Source of the DNA: Linyphia triangularis
Lineage: Eukaryota; Arthropoda; Arachnida; Araneae; Linyphiidae
Direction of reading: 5' to 3'
DNA length: 64,000 nt
NCBI GenBank assembly: GCA_963978545.1
Contig: OZ021725.1
Coordinates: 89,777,805-89,841,804, forward strand
Position 1 is the stretch's first letter; each line of letters begins with the position of its first letter. Under the pieces are notes generated by a model. That model was not told the origin of the DNA, made no database searches, and saw only the letters and a program-made list of their open reading frames with translations. Below are positions 1 through 12,775 of this stretch, piece after piece. A program made the position numbers and the translations under genes.

Positions 1-1270
1 TAAACAATAAATAAATACTCACCTAAAGTCCCCATACCACAATAAACTGAGCCTATAAGGTAGACTAATGTTTCAAAGAATTTTAATTCAAATGTTCCAA
101 CTATTTCAAAATAAATAGAGTCATTAATAATTCCTTCTAATACAATAAAATAACCACGAAAGTATTAATTTTTCATTTTCAAATCCTGTAATTTTTTTTA
201 TTATTATTAAATAAACTAAAATAAATTATAGTTGATATTGACCCTTTATCGGCTGCAAAGAGTTCCATTCGATAAATAACATAATATAGTGAAGATAAAT
301 TCCATGCATAATAAAGTTTTTAATTTAAATAAAAGTTCATAATATCAAAGACGCATACATTTTTTGTCAACACTTTTTATATTTTTAAATGATCAGTTCC
401 CAATGGAGTTCCAATATAACTCTTTAAACCTTATAGTGCCTTTTCGACTTTTCAAAAAATTATCCAAACTTCGAAATATATTAATATTCTTTAAATATTC
501 AACATAATGTAAAGTTATTTGGACCTATTATGTAACATATAAAATCAATAGTACCTAATAACTATTTTTTTTTAATTAATTTAATCGTAAAGGAATTATA
601 AATTTATATGCATAGTTTTAGTACTATATCTTTCATCGTGCATATACTCAAACATTAAATCATCAATTAAATCAACACCTAAAAAGTATTTAGGAGCATT
701 ATTTTTTGATAAACAATTTCTATTTCCTTTATTTAAGTAAAAGCAATGTCTTATCACAATATCAACAGGTAACGAATTAGTTGTTTCACGTTACTCGATT
801 GAATATAAATGCTTTCACCAAATAAAAGAATCTATTCAAAAATTTTATTAGCCAAATAAAATGCGTTCATTTTAGTATTTCACTATCCCTTTGAAAGGCA
901 ACTCTTTATGAATAACAATTTCCTATAACTCAATATTCCAAGAATATGACTTCAAATTTATCTTAGCGACATGAGGCTCATTAGAGCTCAAAACCACCTG
1001 AATCCAAACCTTAAATTTCCCACACAAAAAATCGAAAATTTAAGTGACTAATCTGAAACCAATATAACGAAAAATCCCAGACAGTCATTCTTCCCCAAAA
1101 TGCATTTTAAAAAAAAGTATATCTCTATAGATATACTTTTTTTATCTATACAGATATACCTATATCCATCCACCTTGAAAGTACAGATAGCGTGTCCCAC
1201 ATCATAAAATCACAACTTCTATCCAACGAAAAAGTCATTTAGAAGCACCTATAAATTGAATTTTTTCGCC
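1..1270. other. AT-rich non-coding stretch
   Basis: Very AT-rich sequence with no open frame of note and no recognisable repeat family. The only distinct structure is a short perfect hairpin near 1110-1143, listed separately. I see nothing else in it. Confidence 0.7.
1110..1143. repeat. Perfect 15-bp hairpin
   Basis: A run of A followed by GTATATCT is separated by the 4-base loop CTAT from its exact reverse complement, which ends in a T run. The stem is 15 bp and perfect. It is AT-rich, so chance or a tiny relic of a palindromic repeat are both possible. No function is claimed. Confidence 0.7.
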
Positions 1271-1800
1271 ACCTTCTTTTAACGTCAGAAATTATAGACC
1301 ATTATTTATTTTTTTCTCTCGTCCTTTTATTTTTGCGATTTCTACATGAATCAGTGGCAACAGAGCGATCGAAGGAATTTTCTCTGATGAAGTAGAGGAA
1401 GACCAAGAGGCTAGTTGTAAGAGATTGGGAGAGGGAGAGGGGGGAAAGAGATAGATGGTAGCAGCGGCTAATTTATCTTATACACCGTTACGCTAAGGTG
1501 GGTATGGGTAATCGCAATTTTTGTCGTTTTTTTCCTCCTTACGGTGTGATGTAAAATTGGATTGAAGGGAGGGGGGGGGGGAAAGAAGTAGGAAAAAATG
1601 CAATTACCCAGCCTGCAGGCAACTACTGACAAACCAATGTTTGGCACGCCAAAGGCTAATATTGAAAATCTTCGATATCGGAAAAAGTCATGTTTCTAGC
1701 AGGAAATTAATCTCTGGAGCTTCTTCTCCAATGCATCAGTTTTCGAAGCTAGGAAGAGAGTGGCTTGAATCAGAGAAAGAGCTTTGACGTCGAATATGAG
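1270..1800. promoter_or_regulatory. Balanced-composition island, putative conserved non-coding element
   Basis: This stretch is clearly richer in G and C than its surroundings and poor in homopolymers apart from an 11-base G run at 1571-1581. It has no open frame of useful length with splice signals. A GATA-type site (AGATAA on the minus strand, 1473-1478) is visible. Its compositional contrast with the AT-rich flanks is what a constrained regulatory element would show, but conservation cannot be tested from one sequence. A decayed gene or older transposon would look similar. Confidence 0.35.
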
Positions 1801-4002
1801 TGAAAATATTTTGGAGTGATAAAAATATTTCTCATGTGTGAAGTGAAGAATTGTAAGGGGCTTGGTAAGTTTTCAGATGTTGGATTTACTTTTAGATCAA
1901 TTGATCACGTTGAGATATGCCTTCATTAAATTGAATTGATGTGGAATTTTTCTTAAAAACTAAATAATGCATTGAATAAAATAACATTTGAAACAATTAA
2001 AATTAAGTTGAATTAATTTTTCAATAATGTCTTTATGATATTTTTATGAAGATTATTTCAATTTAAATAATTTAATATTTAAAATTGTTATCTTACCACG
2101 AAATAAAATTAAACTGAGTTTTTTATTGCATACTTTTTACTAACAAATTACGAAATATTTTATTCAAGGAATATATTGCAATCTTCCTTATGTAATTTTA
2201 AAAGAGCTTCGTATGATTTTTTTAATATTCAGCACAATTAACTGGTTCCTTTAAAATTCATTCGGTTGTTATTCTAGACTTTACTTCAAATTAAAAATAC
2301 TTAATCTTATTAAAAATAGCTAAAAATACTTCTTTTTAATGAACATTAATCGATATTTAGTACTAGGAGTTAAAAGTGTTTCTGGATGCTAAAATGATGT
2401 ATTTGTCTTTTTTTTTTTTTTTTTTTTTCTAAACGTTTCATTTTATTTTTCCATTTTTTTAAACATATTATAAAAAATTACAAATGAAGTATATTAGAGT
2501 TCAAGTAAATTTTATCTAAAATGGAAAAAATAATAAATTTTTTTAACCTAAATCTCATTTGTGTTTTAAGTTTCAATGCAATTATATATTTTGAAACTGT
2601 TTAATGTAAAAATATTTAATATTTGTGGCATATTTCTAATATTTAATAATTTTAATTCGACTTTAGATAGAAAACTGAACAACTGAATAAAACATAAACC
2701 TGAATAAAAAATACTTATAGATATTTAGATACATTTAAAATGGTTATTATGATGTAATTCAACAAAAACCACTGACTTCTTTATAGTTACCAAAGCAAGA
2801 CAATAAAATTTTAGTTACTTAAATACGCTAATTATAATTTCTATCATCTGAAAAATTTTAATAGTACATAATACAGATGAAATTGAAAGTTATATGTAAA
2901 TATTTATTTTAAATTGCAGGAGATATTTGGTTCAAAAAAGGGTTCACAAACAAAATTTACAATCTTTAATTTAGCGTTATACATTTTATGTTTTATAAAC
3001 AAGTAGGATATAGTTTGAGATACATAAAAATGCATGATTTTATCTACCTACTGATTGAAAAAATTTAATTTGTTTATATGTTTTTAAAAGTTGTTTTTTA
3101 TAGTAAATCTTATTTTGAATACTTATACTGATATCAAATATTCAGAACAACAATTTCTTTGAATTCTGATGCAATAATATCTTATGACGTTACAGACACC
3201 AAATTGCTTGAAATTTACCAAAGGATAATCATTTCTTAAAGTTCAGCGCCTTTAAACTTTCTTCAAATTTCAAAACTCAAAGATAAATGATTTTTTGTCT
3301 CTTTGAAAATATTTTATAGGATTAGAAAAGGTTACAATTTGGTTTAGGAAATATGATATTTACGAACTTTTTGACCGACCTTAATAAAGGAGAATGTTAT
3401 GAAGTTTATTTTTATTTGATTTATTATGTCCTTTTTTTATTTTTTTATGTATCCCTACACCTATCACTGTTATATTTTTTTTTGTTGTAAGTTTACTTCC
3501 AGTATCAACCATAGCGATATTTTTTCCCTAGTACTCTTCTAAAAACTTCTAAAACTTAGTTTTAGTGTCACTTTACGAATTATAAATTGCGTGTAACTAT
3601 TTGAATAAATCCTATGCTTTTAATCTATCGATTAGTTTTTGCGAACATTTTCATGATGTCTGCAAATGAAAAATATCCGCTTACTAAGTTTAAAAAAACC
3701 AGTGAGAGACTTTTACAAAATAAGTCGTTAGTTTTAATTATAAATAATGAAATTGGTACGGAATTTGTAATTAAATCTAGTCAGCCTTTATAGAAAAAAT
3801 TTCTGGTATGAAATGTCACCAAGTTTTGTTGGTTTGGTATCTCTGCTTCTTATGAATAATTTGAAATGCAGATACAGAAAGTAATTAGTATTTCTAAAAA
3901 TCGCAAAATCATGTAGGACTCTTGTTTTAAATTATTGAAGTTAGGTACTTAAATGAAACACTTACTTAGAAGTGGATTTTTAGTGAAAGTTATTGTTGTA
4001 AA

Positions 4003-4043
<41 letters not shown>

Positions 4044-4240
4044 AAAACAAATAAAAAAATTATTACGGATTAGTGAAAGTACGATTGTTTTTTCTCAATT
4101 TATTTGGCACTTGATAAAGTTTGGTGAATTTATTTTAATATAATAATAATTTTAATATAATTTTTGAGAAATATTAATTAATTTTGCTGATGTAATTTGA
4201 TGAATGTGTATTTACATCAAGGTTAAAATATGCTAGGAAA
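1801..4240. other. AT-rich non-coding stretch with poly(T) tracts
   Basis: AT-rich background with no supported gene. Long T runs lie at 2408-2428 (21 bases) and 4005-4039 (35 bases). Either could be the A-tail of an old minus-strand retroposon, but no body with target duplications is recognisable next to them. Confidence 0.6.
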
Positions 4241-4258
4241 AAAAAGAAGGAAAGAAAA

Positions 4259-4349
4259 GGGAAAATTAAAATTAACTTAATGAAAAAAAGGGAAAATTAA
4301 AATTAACTTAATAAAAAAAGGGAAAATTAAAATTAACTTAATAAAAAAA
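4259..4349 (+). repeat. 30-31 bp tandem repeat, three copies
   Basis: Three nearly identical head-to-tail copies, each beginning GGGAAAATTAAAATTAACTT and ending in a short A run. The units start at 4259, 4290 and 4320. They differ mainly by one T/G-type change and one base of A-run length, so the expansion is recent. It lies in otherwise ordinary AT-rich DNA. Confidence 0.9.
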
Positions 4350-4799
4350 TAAAGACAGAGGCATTTTTTTTTTAAATGCACTAAATATGGATGATAAATT
4401 TCATTTCAGATATAAAGTTTATGAAACTGTGAACTCAGAATCACAGAGCTGAAAACAACAATTGTTGACATATGATACGGATACTTCATGAACGAAACTT
4501 AAAATATATGTAAAGTAGAATTTTTAATGGGTTTTTAGGGATCTTCTATTTATCGACAGAGTATGAGTTTTATTCTTTGAATTCATTTGGGTATAACATC
4601 AAAAATTAGCACTTAAAGTATAATGCATTTTTTACGTTTTAACACTATTTAATTGCCGCATCTACTATAACAGGCAAAAAGTAGCAACAGTGATACAAAG
4701 ATTGATTTATAACTGTAAATTATGTCCAATTCAAACAGGAAACATGCTTTTTTATGTACAATTATTGGAAGTCTGTAAATCGGCCTGTGAGAATATTTT

Positions 4800-5800
4800 T
4801 CACTTCGTATGCACAGGGCTAGAAATCGGTGTCTTCACCTGAAGTGCTCCTATCGTCCTCCTAATAACGTCTCTTGACTCCGTAATGACTCCAGAGAGGA
4901 GTATGATGTTACATGAAATGGAAAAACAAACGATGCTATCCATACATAGAGCATTCTGTCGCTCCCCTTTGCAAATCGAAGACACTACCATCATCATCAA
5001 CACTATGGAACGTATGCCCCCGTCCCATCCTGGGAATAAGAGGAAGGGGACAAGAAAGAGATAAAAAAAAAAAACTGACAGTGAAAACTGATGCCTAGAT
5101 AAAGATAAAAGGGGAACCCTTTAAAGATAAAGCGTCGGGAAGGAAAAAGACAGAAATGATAAGAGAAAGGTGGAGGCGAATGATTGAAAATAAAAAATAA
5201 GTTTAAAAAAAAAGTTCCCTTAAAATACGAAATATCTTAGAGAGAAATAAGAATACTATTTCCAATGCGCCGGATACATTGAAGCACGCTAAAAAGCAAA
5301 GCTAAAAAAGCGTAAAAAGTGCCCGGGCGCGCATCGCCGTCATTTCGCCTTTTTACTTTTAGCTCCCACCCCCTTTAGGGTTCTTTTTAGAGAAATCTCT
5401 TCTTTTTTTTTACCATTCGTACATATACATATAGATATATAAAATTTCGGGGGATTCGGTCTTCACACGAGCCTTATACTTATTTCCCATCTTTGCGACG
5501 GTCCGTGTAAATCACGTCAGACTCGGTCATCTACGGACATCGCCTGTCCGTCATTCCATCCTCCCCCTCCTCTTCTGATGGGGGGGGGGGGGCATTTTGA
5601 GGAGAGGGGGTCACGACGGGAAGATAACAAGATGGCGGACGACGGACTTTCGCAAATCGATGCAAAAAGAGGGAAATTCCGAGGGATGCATGCGTGTCTC
5701 TGAAATAGAAGGCTGAATTATTAGACACCACCCCCAACCTTAAGGCGCTTTCATTTCACCCCTGTGATTTTTCTTTTTTGAAAGGGACGTGCCATAAAGG
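4800..5800. promoter_or_regulatory. Balanced-composition island with a YY1-like site
   Basis: Two G+C-richer blocks (about 4800-5060 and 5260-5760) are separated by a purine-rich stretch. The second block contains a 13-base G run (5580-5592), an AGATAA site (5622-5627) directly followed by CAAGATGGCGG (5628-5638), and several CGGTC/GTCCG-type words. CAAGATGGCGG matches the known core of YY1/Pleiohomeotic sites, which in animals often lie near transcription starts. Short open frames on both strands here (61-68 codons) show no recognisable domain and I treat them as chance. Promoter or enhancer is inference. Confidence 0.35.
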
Positions 5801-7490
5801 GAAATTTTAGGAGTATTAAAATAGAATAAGTTATGTATTGTCATGTGTAAAATATATTAGAAAGCCTTTCTGTCTTTTGTATTCAATAAGTAAATTAATT
5901 TTATAAAGTGATAATACACAATATGTCTTTGTACGTACATTGTGATTCACATGTAAGAATAATTTTATTATAAAAATATTTTGAATTTGTTTATTATATA
6001 GCTTATATACTATTTGTGAAAGATGTATTTTTTATGATCCCTTTATACAAAACAAACAACTTTTTATCCCTTTATACAAAACAAAAAATTTTAAATGATA
6101 TACCAATTTAAAGATTAATAACACTACTTCTAACGAATAGTTTATTTGCAATGACACGTTGTGCTATATATTCGAAAATCATAATTATTATTTTTATTTT
6201 CGTACTTTATAAGAGGGGACTCCATTGCTTAGGACATCCTAGTAAGGAATGCACCGAATCGGTTTTTCCATCTTTTTCTCTTTTCCCATCATATTTTAAA
6301 TTACAACAAATAAATATATTTCTGTTTTAAAATGCCATTCGCCTTTAAACAGTTCTCTTGATTTTTCGCTGAATAGTTTTAAGTAGAACTTTAATTTTGC
6401 TGATAAATATTAAATAGAAGTTAAATTAAAAAAAAAAAAAAAAAAAAAAGTTACATTGGATTATCTACAATGCACTTACGGGATACGATTTAATGATTAG
6501 ACTGATCAGCTGCACGAGCAGTGCCGATTCAAGAATAGCTTTCTAAAACAAGTTATATCTCTCAGAGTTTTTAACTCTGACGAGATTTCAAAAAATAATT
6601 TGTCGAAACAATCTTGATTTTGCAGGCTGTGCATAAGGTTACTAATTTTTTTGATAAAAGAAATGAAAAAATTGTTTGTGCTGAACCAGAATTATGCAAT
6701 TTATAATTCCTTTCAAACATGGTTTCTGAAACATACTTTCCATTTAGAACTGTAACATATACAGTCCTCTTTTATTTAACTAGCCAACTGAATAAGGTGA
6801 ATTTTTAGATTTATATGAAATCATTTATTAAAGTAGATGAATATTTTCTGTCTTCTAATTTATGGATTTTCAATCATAAATAATAGGTGGTAAGGATTTT
6901 TAATCATAATTAACTGTAGTAGCCCATTGTGTTATTAGTTCACCGGATGCTGTACCACAAATATCCCTTAAATTCCAAGTTCTAGGAATTAACAACTTAG
7001 TTTGCTAATAGGGAAACAGTCCCAAATTCAGACTCAGAATTACTATTTCTTACAGTATGACAAGCAGACAGCTAGACAAATGGACTGTTTTTCCTTTAGG
7101 GACCAGATAACAATTCACTTGAAATACTATAAATGTCTTTATGAAATTTATATTTAATTGTTCTTAATTTTACATTTCATTCATTTTTTTTAACTGTCAA
7201 TCAAATTTAAATTTAAATATATTCTTACAAAAGATTATATTTCAAATTGTGTTTCATTTATCAAGTTTCAACTTAAATTTTGTGTTAGTTTACTCCAGAA
7301 TATTTTAACATGTATTCCAAAACGTATTAATTTTAATAGGAATATGCTATTCAAACTTTAAAAAAAATTTTTAAAAAAATTATGTTTAGAAGCAAAATTC
7401 CTTGATACTGTCGATGTATTACTTTAAAATAAAATAAATCATGAACACTCACATTTCAAACAAATTCAAAATTTCCTAAATATAGAAAAG
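5801..7490. other. AT-rich non-coding stretch
   Basis: No gene supported. A two-copy direct repeat built on ATCCCTTTATACAAAACAAA lies at about 6037-6090, and a 22-base A run at 6428-6449. The rest is unremarkable AT-rich sequence. Confidence 0.6.
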
Positions 7491-7499
7491 AAGTTTACA

Positions 7500-8330
7500 T
7501 TGAGATACTCTATGTATGTTATCGATACTGCAAATTACATTATACAAGCTCCAAACCACTTTTCTTTTATATTCATTCCTCCCAACATTTCCTTACATCT
7601 ACAGTCATCGAACAAGATTTCATCCGAAAAGCGAAGCCCATACAACTCACAAAGCACTACAAAACTCAATTTCCGTTTTTTTTTTCCTTCTGTACCTGCA
7701 TCATTCATTCCTACTCGACATCTATCAGTTCAACTTCCAAGAAATATAATTTCTCGAAATTGTCATTTCGAAATTCCAAATCACATCGAGACTTGGAGGG
7801 ATTCCAATCGTATACAAAGGTTTCCCTTTCAAAACACACAGTCATATAACATCTAAAATAACTGTTCTGAAGAGAAGATTCGTAAACAAAATAAACAAGG
7901 AATCAATGGACAATAGAAATCATAAAGCAACTGCAACGGCATCTTCTGAACAGACGAAGAAATCTCCTTTGAGTGACATTTATCCAGTGACGCGGACGTT
8001 TTATCCATTTACCAAGTTACGCATGCAGAGAGACGTCACGGTAGAACCGGTTGGAACCGGACGCAATTAGGTGTGACAGTCACATCGATGGGCCCGAAAT
8101 TGTTCTACGTTAACGAAAAGTGATAGTAAGAGAAATATCGAGAGAGAACAGCGATTTTCTAGCTGGAGGATCGAAAGATACCACTTTCGTATTTTTATCC
8201 ATAGATACTTTCGGAAGGATTTATTTCGAAATATTTAGCTGTAATCATTTTGAGAGATACATGAGATGCTGTACATTTTCAAACTTCATATCCCGAAGAT
8301 CAACAGAACACTTATAGAATCCCGTATACC
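7500..8330. promoter_or_regulatory. Mixed-composition island with paired Grainyhead-like sites
   Basis: The core at about 7960-8110 stands out from its AT-rich flanks. It carries AACCGGTT (8045-8052) followed immediately by GGAACCGGA (8053-8061), which resemble Grainyhead/CP2 family sites, and GACGTCAC (8032-8039), which is CRE-like. Open frames of 118 and 77 codons at 7500-7856 overlap in different frames, are rich in Ser, Phe, Asn and Ile, and show no domain. I read them as chance frames. Regulatory role is inferred from motif clustering only. Confidence 0.35.
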
Positions 8331-8390
8331 AGTCTGTTTAATTCATTACAAATTTAGGTAATAAGAAACTGATTTGTGTGATTCAAACCA

Positions 8391-8820
8391 TTAGTCTTCA
8401 AACACCACATTGAGGAGAAATAAAAAAAGTTTTATTCATGAATAAATTTTTGTAAACCACTAATCCATCAATACCCTTATGTAGACAAAAAACATTTTAT
8501 TTGAAATAAAACACATTGTAAAACACTAGTCCATAAATATCACAATATAAATAAATAGGTTTTAAAATTCAAATTTTGTAAACCACTAGTCAATAAATTC
8601 CATAATGTAGATAAATAGGAAGTTATAAACCACTTATCCATAAATAGCACAATGTGGACGAAAAAGAAATTATTTTTAATAGAATATTGCAAACTACTAG
8701 TCCATAAAGAGAATAATATAAATATATTAAGATATTTTTAATGAAGTTTTATTTAAATAAACCACTAGTTTAAAAATAACATTAAGAAAACAAATAAAAA
8801 AAAGTTAATCAATATTTTAA
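8391..8820 (+). repeat. Degenerate ~62-bp minisatellite with a CCACTAG core
   Basis: Six to seven head-to-tail units, each opening with a form of TGTAAACCACTAGTCCATAA and continuing with AT-rich sequence often containing ATGTAGA or ATAAATA. Clear unit starts are near 8451, 8517, 8577, 8623, 8688 and 8755, with a more decayed unit probably from 8391. Spacing varies from about 46 to 67 bp. The core is better conserved than the spacers, which reflects either age plus indels in the AT-rich part or selection on the core. No protein is encoded. Confidence 0.85.
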
Positions 8821-10430
8821 AACTTTACAAATTAAAAAATTTAAAAAAAAAAAAAAAACTTTGTTTTTTCCAAACACATTGTATTTGACTATAAAATAAA
8901 AGTTACACATTTTGGAATATAAAAAGAAAGTCACATATGCTATGAGTACCAAATTTAATCACTAAATCAACTAAATAAAGTTCTAAAAACCACCACCTCC
9001 CTTGATTTTAACAAGATTAAAATATAACAAAAAATAATTCCTTCCACATCAATATTACTATATGATGCTTTGGTCATTTTAAGCTCTTTTTTTTCAACTA
9101 TCCAAAAAAAAAAAAGAAAAACATATTTCGATTTCAAAATTTCCATGTTTATTCATTTATTTCTTTACGTACGTGACGATGTTTCTTGGAAGAAATTGAT
9201 CATCGATCATACACTTTTGCAACAAAAGCCATCTTCTAGGCCTTTATTCTTTACATGTTAGTGCACGAATCGAAAAGAATCGTCCGCTGCTATTTTATAT
9301 TGCAAAATGCCAGAAGGATGCATTGAAATTCTTTTTCAAGAATCGCCCATGCATTCAAAATGCAAATAAACGACAGGCTGGGATCTGAATGTTTTAAAAA
9401 TGTAGGTACGTTTGAAAAAAATATCTAAATAATTTTATTGAAAGAATCTTGGGGAGGGGGGGAGGAGAAATCCTTATTTTTAAGTTTCTTATTCATGTAT
9501 TAAAAAGAATTTTCATTGTAAATCATTCATAGTACAATACTATATTTTCACAACATTTTATAATAGTGAAATTTATTCACTAGTATAAACTGTTGTAAAT
9601 GTATTTTGAGTTGAAGTCAGAATGTAGCCAAGTTTTAGAATAATCGGATAATCGATAAAAACTTTATTGAATTGCTTAATAACCTTAGGATTATTGATGA
9701 AAATTGGTATCAGTCAAATTTACAATTACTTTCTCGCATCTACATTTTTTAGATATATTGTTTTATAAATATTATTGAAATGCAAATAAAGTGAAGGTTT
9801 CTTTCACTAGAGATGTTATTTGAGAGCCCAGGGAACAAAACTAGACTTATCCTCATAATTGCTATGATTTAAAAAAAAAAATCGGTCACCTTTAACTCAC
9901 CTTTATTGGCGAGCCAGATATTTTCAATCAAGAGCAACTCTATACAACTAAAAATAATTATGCAACATATACAGAACAATGTTCATTTTGGTCTCATTTT
10001 TAAGAAACTAGTTAGAGGACAAGACCGATTTTTTTTCCCGCCAAATTATCTTTTGATGTTTTCTTTGTAAAATGATTGCTGATAAAGTAAACTGCATTTA
10101 AATAGCCTCTTTCCGGAAGTAAAAAGTAAAAAGCATACATTATTTAAAGAGTATATATACGCAGATTTTGACATTTTCATCAACTTTTTACTGTTCTCTA
10201 CTAAAAAACAAGAAAAAGTCGAACTCCTTTTGAATATTTCTTCAAAGTAATTTTACTAGGGAAAGAAATTAAACACAAAACTTTTAATTAGAAATTTATT
10301 TTTAGCAATTACTTCTTTCTATTATGTTTAATCTCAACTCAGTTTTTTATTTTTGTTTCTAATCCCTAGAATAATATAATAATAATAATATAACCAAATC
10401 CTTTGGAGAAACTAACATGGCATTTTTATT
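8821..10430. other. AT-rich non-coding stretch
   Basis: No gene supported. A G-rich patch (two G runs split by A) lies at about 9451-9465. The remainder is ordinary AT-rich DNA with short A runs. Confidence 0.6.
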
Positions 10431-11060
10431 AATAGAAAATGACGTCGATCTTTAATCTGACAGCAAAGAAAATAAAATGTCCACCTGAAAGAGCCATAAT
10501 TAAATGTATTAGTTTTTCCTTCCACCTTCATAACTTATTGTCCACGTGATTACCTGAGTTGGCAAAATCTCGTCCGAATCTCACCGGACGCGAGAATAGG
10601 CGTTAAGGTGGGAGGAAAAAAGAAGTCGCAAGAGTCCAGGCCGAAAATCCCTAGTTATTAAAAGTGCGGTTGCTATTGACAACTTTGACGTTTTCTTCGT
10701 GTATTACTTGGGATTTAGATTGGTTTCCATGGAAACTAGCGAAAAGAGTCACTCTCCTATAGTAGTGGACAGTTTCTATCGGAGCACTAAAAACTAAATA
10801 ATAATAAGAGAGAAACACCTTAGAGGGAGCATAAGATGTAAAGAATTGAAATGTCTGGACAGAGGGAGAAAAAAGAGACATATATCGAAAATCTGCCCGA
10901 ATTTCACTTTTTCTATTTGATTTTTATTTTGAAGTAAAAGTTTAATAATTCTAACGTAGTCAATACTTCAGTATTTTCACTTCGCCTGCCAAAATCCCAA
11001 TATATCCTAGATGGACAGCCACGTGCGATCCTTCTGTGTTTATTCGGTAAAGAGAAATGC
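10430..11060. promoter_or_regulatory. Island with perfect X-box, E-boxes and CRE-like site
   Basis: The island contains TGACGTC (10440-10446), CACGTG (10543-10548), a perfect 14-base palindrome GTTTCCATGGAAAC (10723-10736) and a second CACGTG (11020-11025). The palindrome fits the published RFX X-box consensus RTHNYYATRRNRAC at every position. X-boxes normally sit within a few hundred bases upstream of ciliary-gene starts in animals, but no gene start is visible here, so a distal enhancer role is just as likely. The 76-codon open frame on the minus strand over this island has no recognisable domain. Confidence 0.4.
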
Positions 11061-12640
11061 CTTGAGGTAGAAATTTCTTAGTACGTCAAAAGTAAAATAT
11101 ATTATTAAAAGTATGTAACACTGTACAGTTACGTATTTTAAAAACCAACTTTGTATTATATTTAAGGTATACGTATAGGCTTCAAATCGCAAAACTCGCA
11201 AAAATCGGGGAAGATTTATAAAGCCGTAAAAAACAAAAGCAAAATAAAAACGACAGAAAAGAAGGAAACCCTATGATTTAGGAGCATACTAAAAAGGAAA
11301 TATATAATAATTAGTATAATAATAACAGTTTTTTATATAAAAAATACTTTTTTAAAAGTTATTCTCAGATTGTAGTTTTTTCTACTTTGCATTTCATTTA
11401 AACAGTAATAACTCCAGTTTAAATAATATTTTTTGAAATTTATTTTTTGCTATATAATCTGCATACATTGTTGAATGTTTTGAGCCTAAATACTAAGTGA
11501 TTTGTAAATAAATATTTTTTTAATTGAATTTTAAAGATAAGATTCTGTATAAAAAAACTTGGATTTTTCTAATAGATTCAGTTAAAGCAAGATATCACAA
11601 AATATACACACTGTAAAATTCTGTTAATAGGGTCAAAACATAGAGTAGGGTATTCCGCATTATTGAACACCAAAATTGTATCTGTAAGTGAATTAGAATT
11701 GTCATTATCGTTCGAAATTAACCTAATTAGTTGATTAAATGTTAATTAATTATTAAAATTGAAGAAATTTAAAAAAAAAAAATATTGGAAACAGTTTAAC
11801 AAATAATGTACTTTTCAAGGTGTAAGTCTAATTTTTAAATTGAAAATAAAAAAAAATGTTGAAACCTATACATATACCTTAATTAATGCGATTTTTTTTT
11901 TTTAATTTCAGACTTTTGATTGGCTGGTGAAGAGATGTATGTAAAGTTATGCAATTTCAGATGATAAAGAGATGATGATTCATGTTTACTAGATAATTAT
12001 AAAGATAAGTATTTAGATAGCAGATATATGACAGATACATCTTTTAATTGCATCACAAACCCATACCCCCTACTCCTTATTCATTACCCAATAATAATAT
12101 TTATTTAGAATAATTAGAATTTTATTTGAAAAATACTTACATTTATTTCAATCAAATGAGTTTTTTAAAATAAACTCTGAAAACTATTTGAACCATTTAT
12201 TCTCTGTATAATTTTTTTAATTAAATTTGATAATGATGATATTAAGTGAACAACTTATATTTTTTAAGTAATTTTATCTACATGCAAATTTTAATGTATA
12301 ATAAAATTGAAAAACGCTCTGCTCATTTGAATTTCACTCTGAAAATTCCATTTAAAAAAATTTAGCATACAATCTTTTTGAAATGTTGTTATTCTTAAGT
12401 TTATCTGTAATAACAATTTTCATAATCTAGTTAATTCAATCCCGTAAATTGATTTCTAACAAAAACCATAGTTTTTCTATTACATCATAGGAAATACTAA
12501 CTACTTTTCTTAATTTTTTATATTTCTTACTGTTTTACTTTTTTAAGTCAACAAAAGGATATTAATTTTACAATAATGAGTTAAAGAAACAAATTCGTCT
12601 ATTTATTTTAGTCTTTTTTCTTAGAATTACCATTGGAGAA
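11061..12640. other. AT-rich non-coding stretch
   Basis: AT-rich DNA with several short A and T runs and no supported gene or repeat family. Confidence 0.6.
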
Positions 12641-12657
12641 AAAAAATTTATGTCTCA

Positions 12658-12775
12658 ACGTTTTATAAAGTTCTGATTCTAGAAAAGTACCTTCAATAAA
12701 ATGTCAGTTTTTATTATTTTTTTGTGGTAAACATAACTCCCGAACTAAATGTAATACGATCACCAAATTTAATAT
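12658..12775 (+). repeat. Decayed copy of an interspersed repeat, partner at 25.3 kb
   Basis: This segment shares an ordered set of words with 25264-25375: ACGTTTT, then CTGATT, then AAAAGT, then TGTGGT followed by CATAACTCC, then a CAAATTT. The spacing is similar, although the two copies have diverged strongly. Shared order in two places 12.6 kb apart suggests a dispersed repeat of unknown class. It is followed by a 13-base G run at 12828-12840. Confidence 0.45.

Noticed and set aside
7500..7856. 118-codon frame, the longest non-simple frame
   Set aside because: No domain, overlapped by a 77-codon frame in another phase, and no splice or promoter context.
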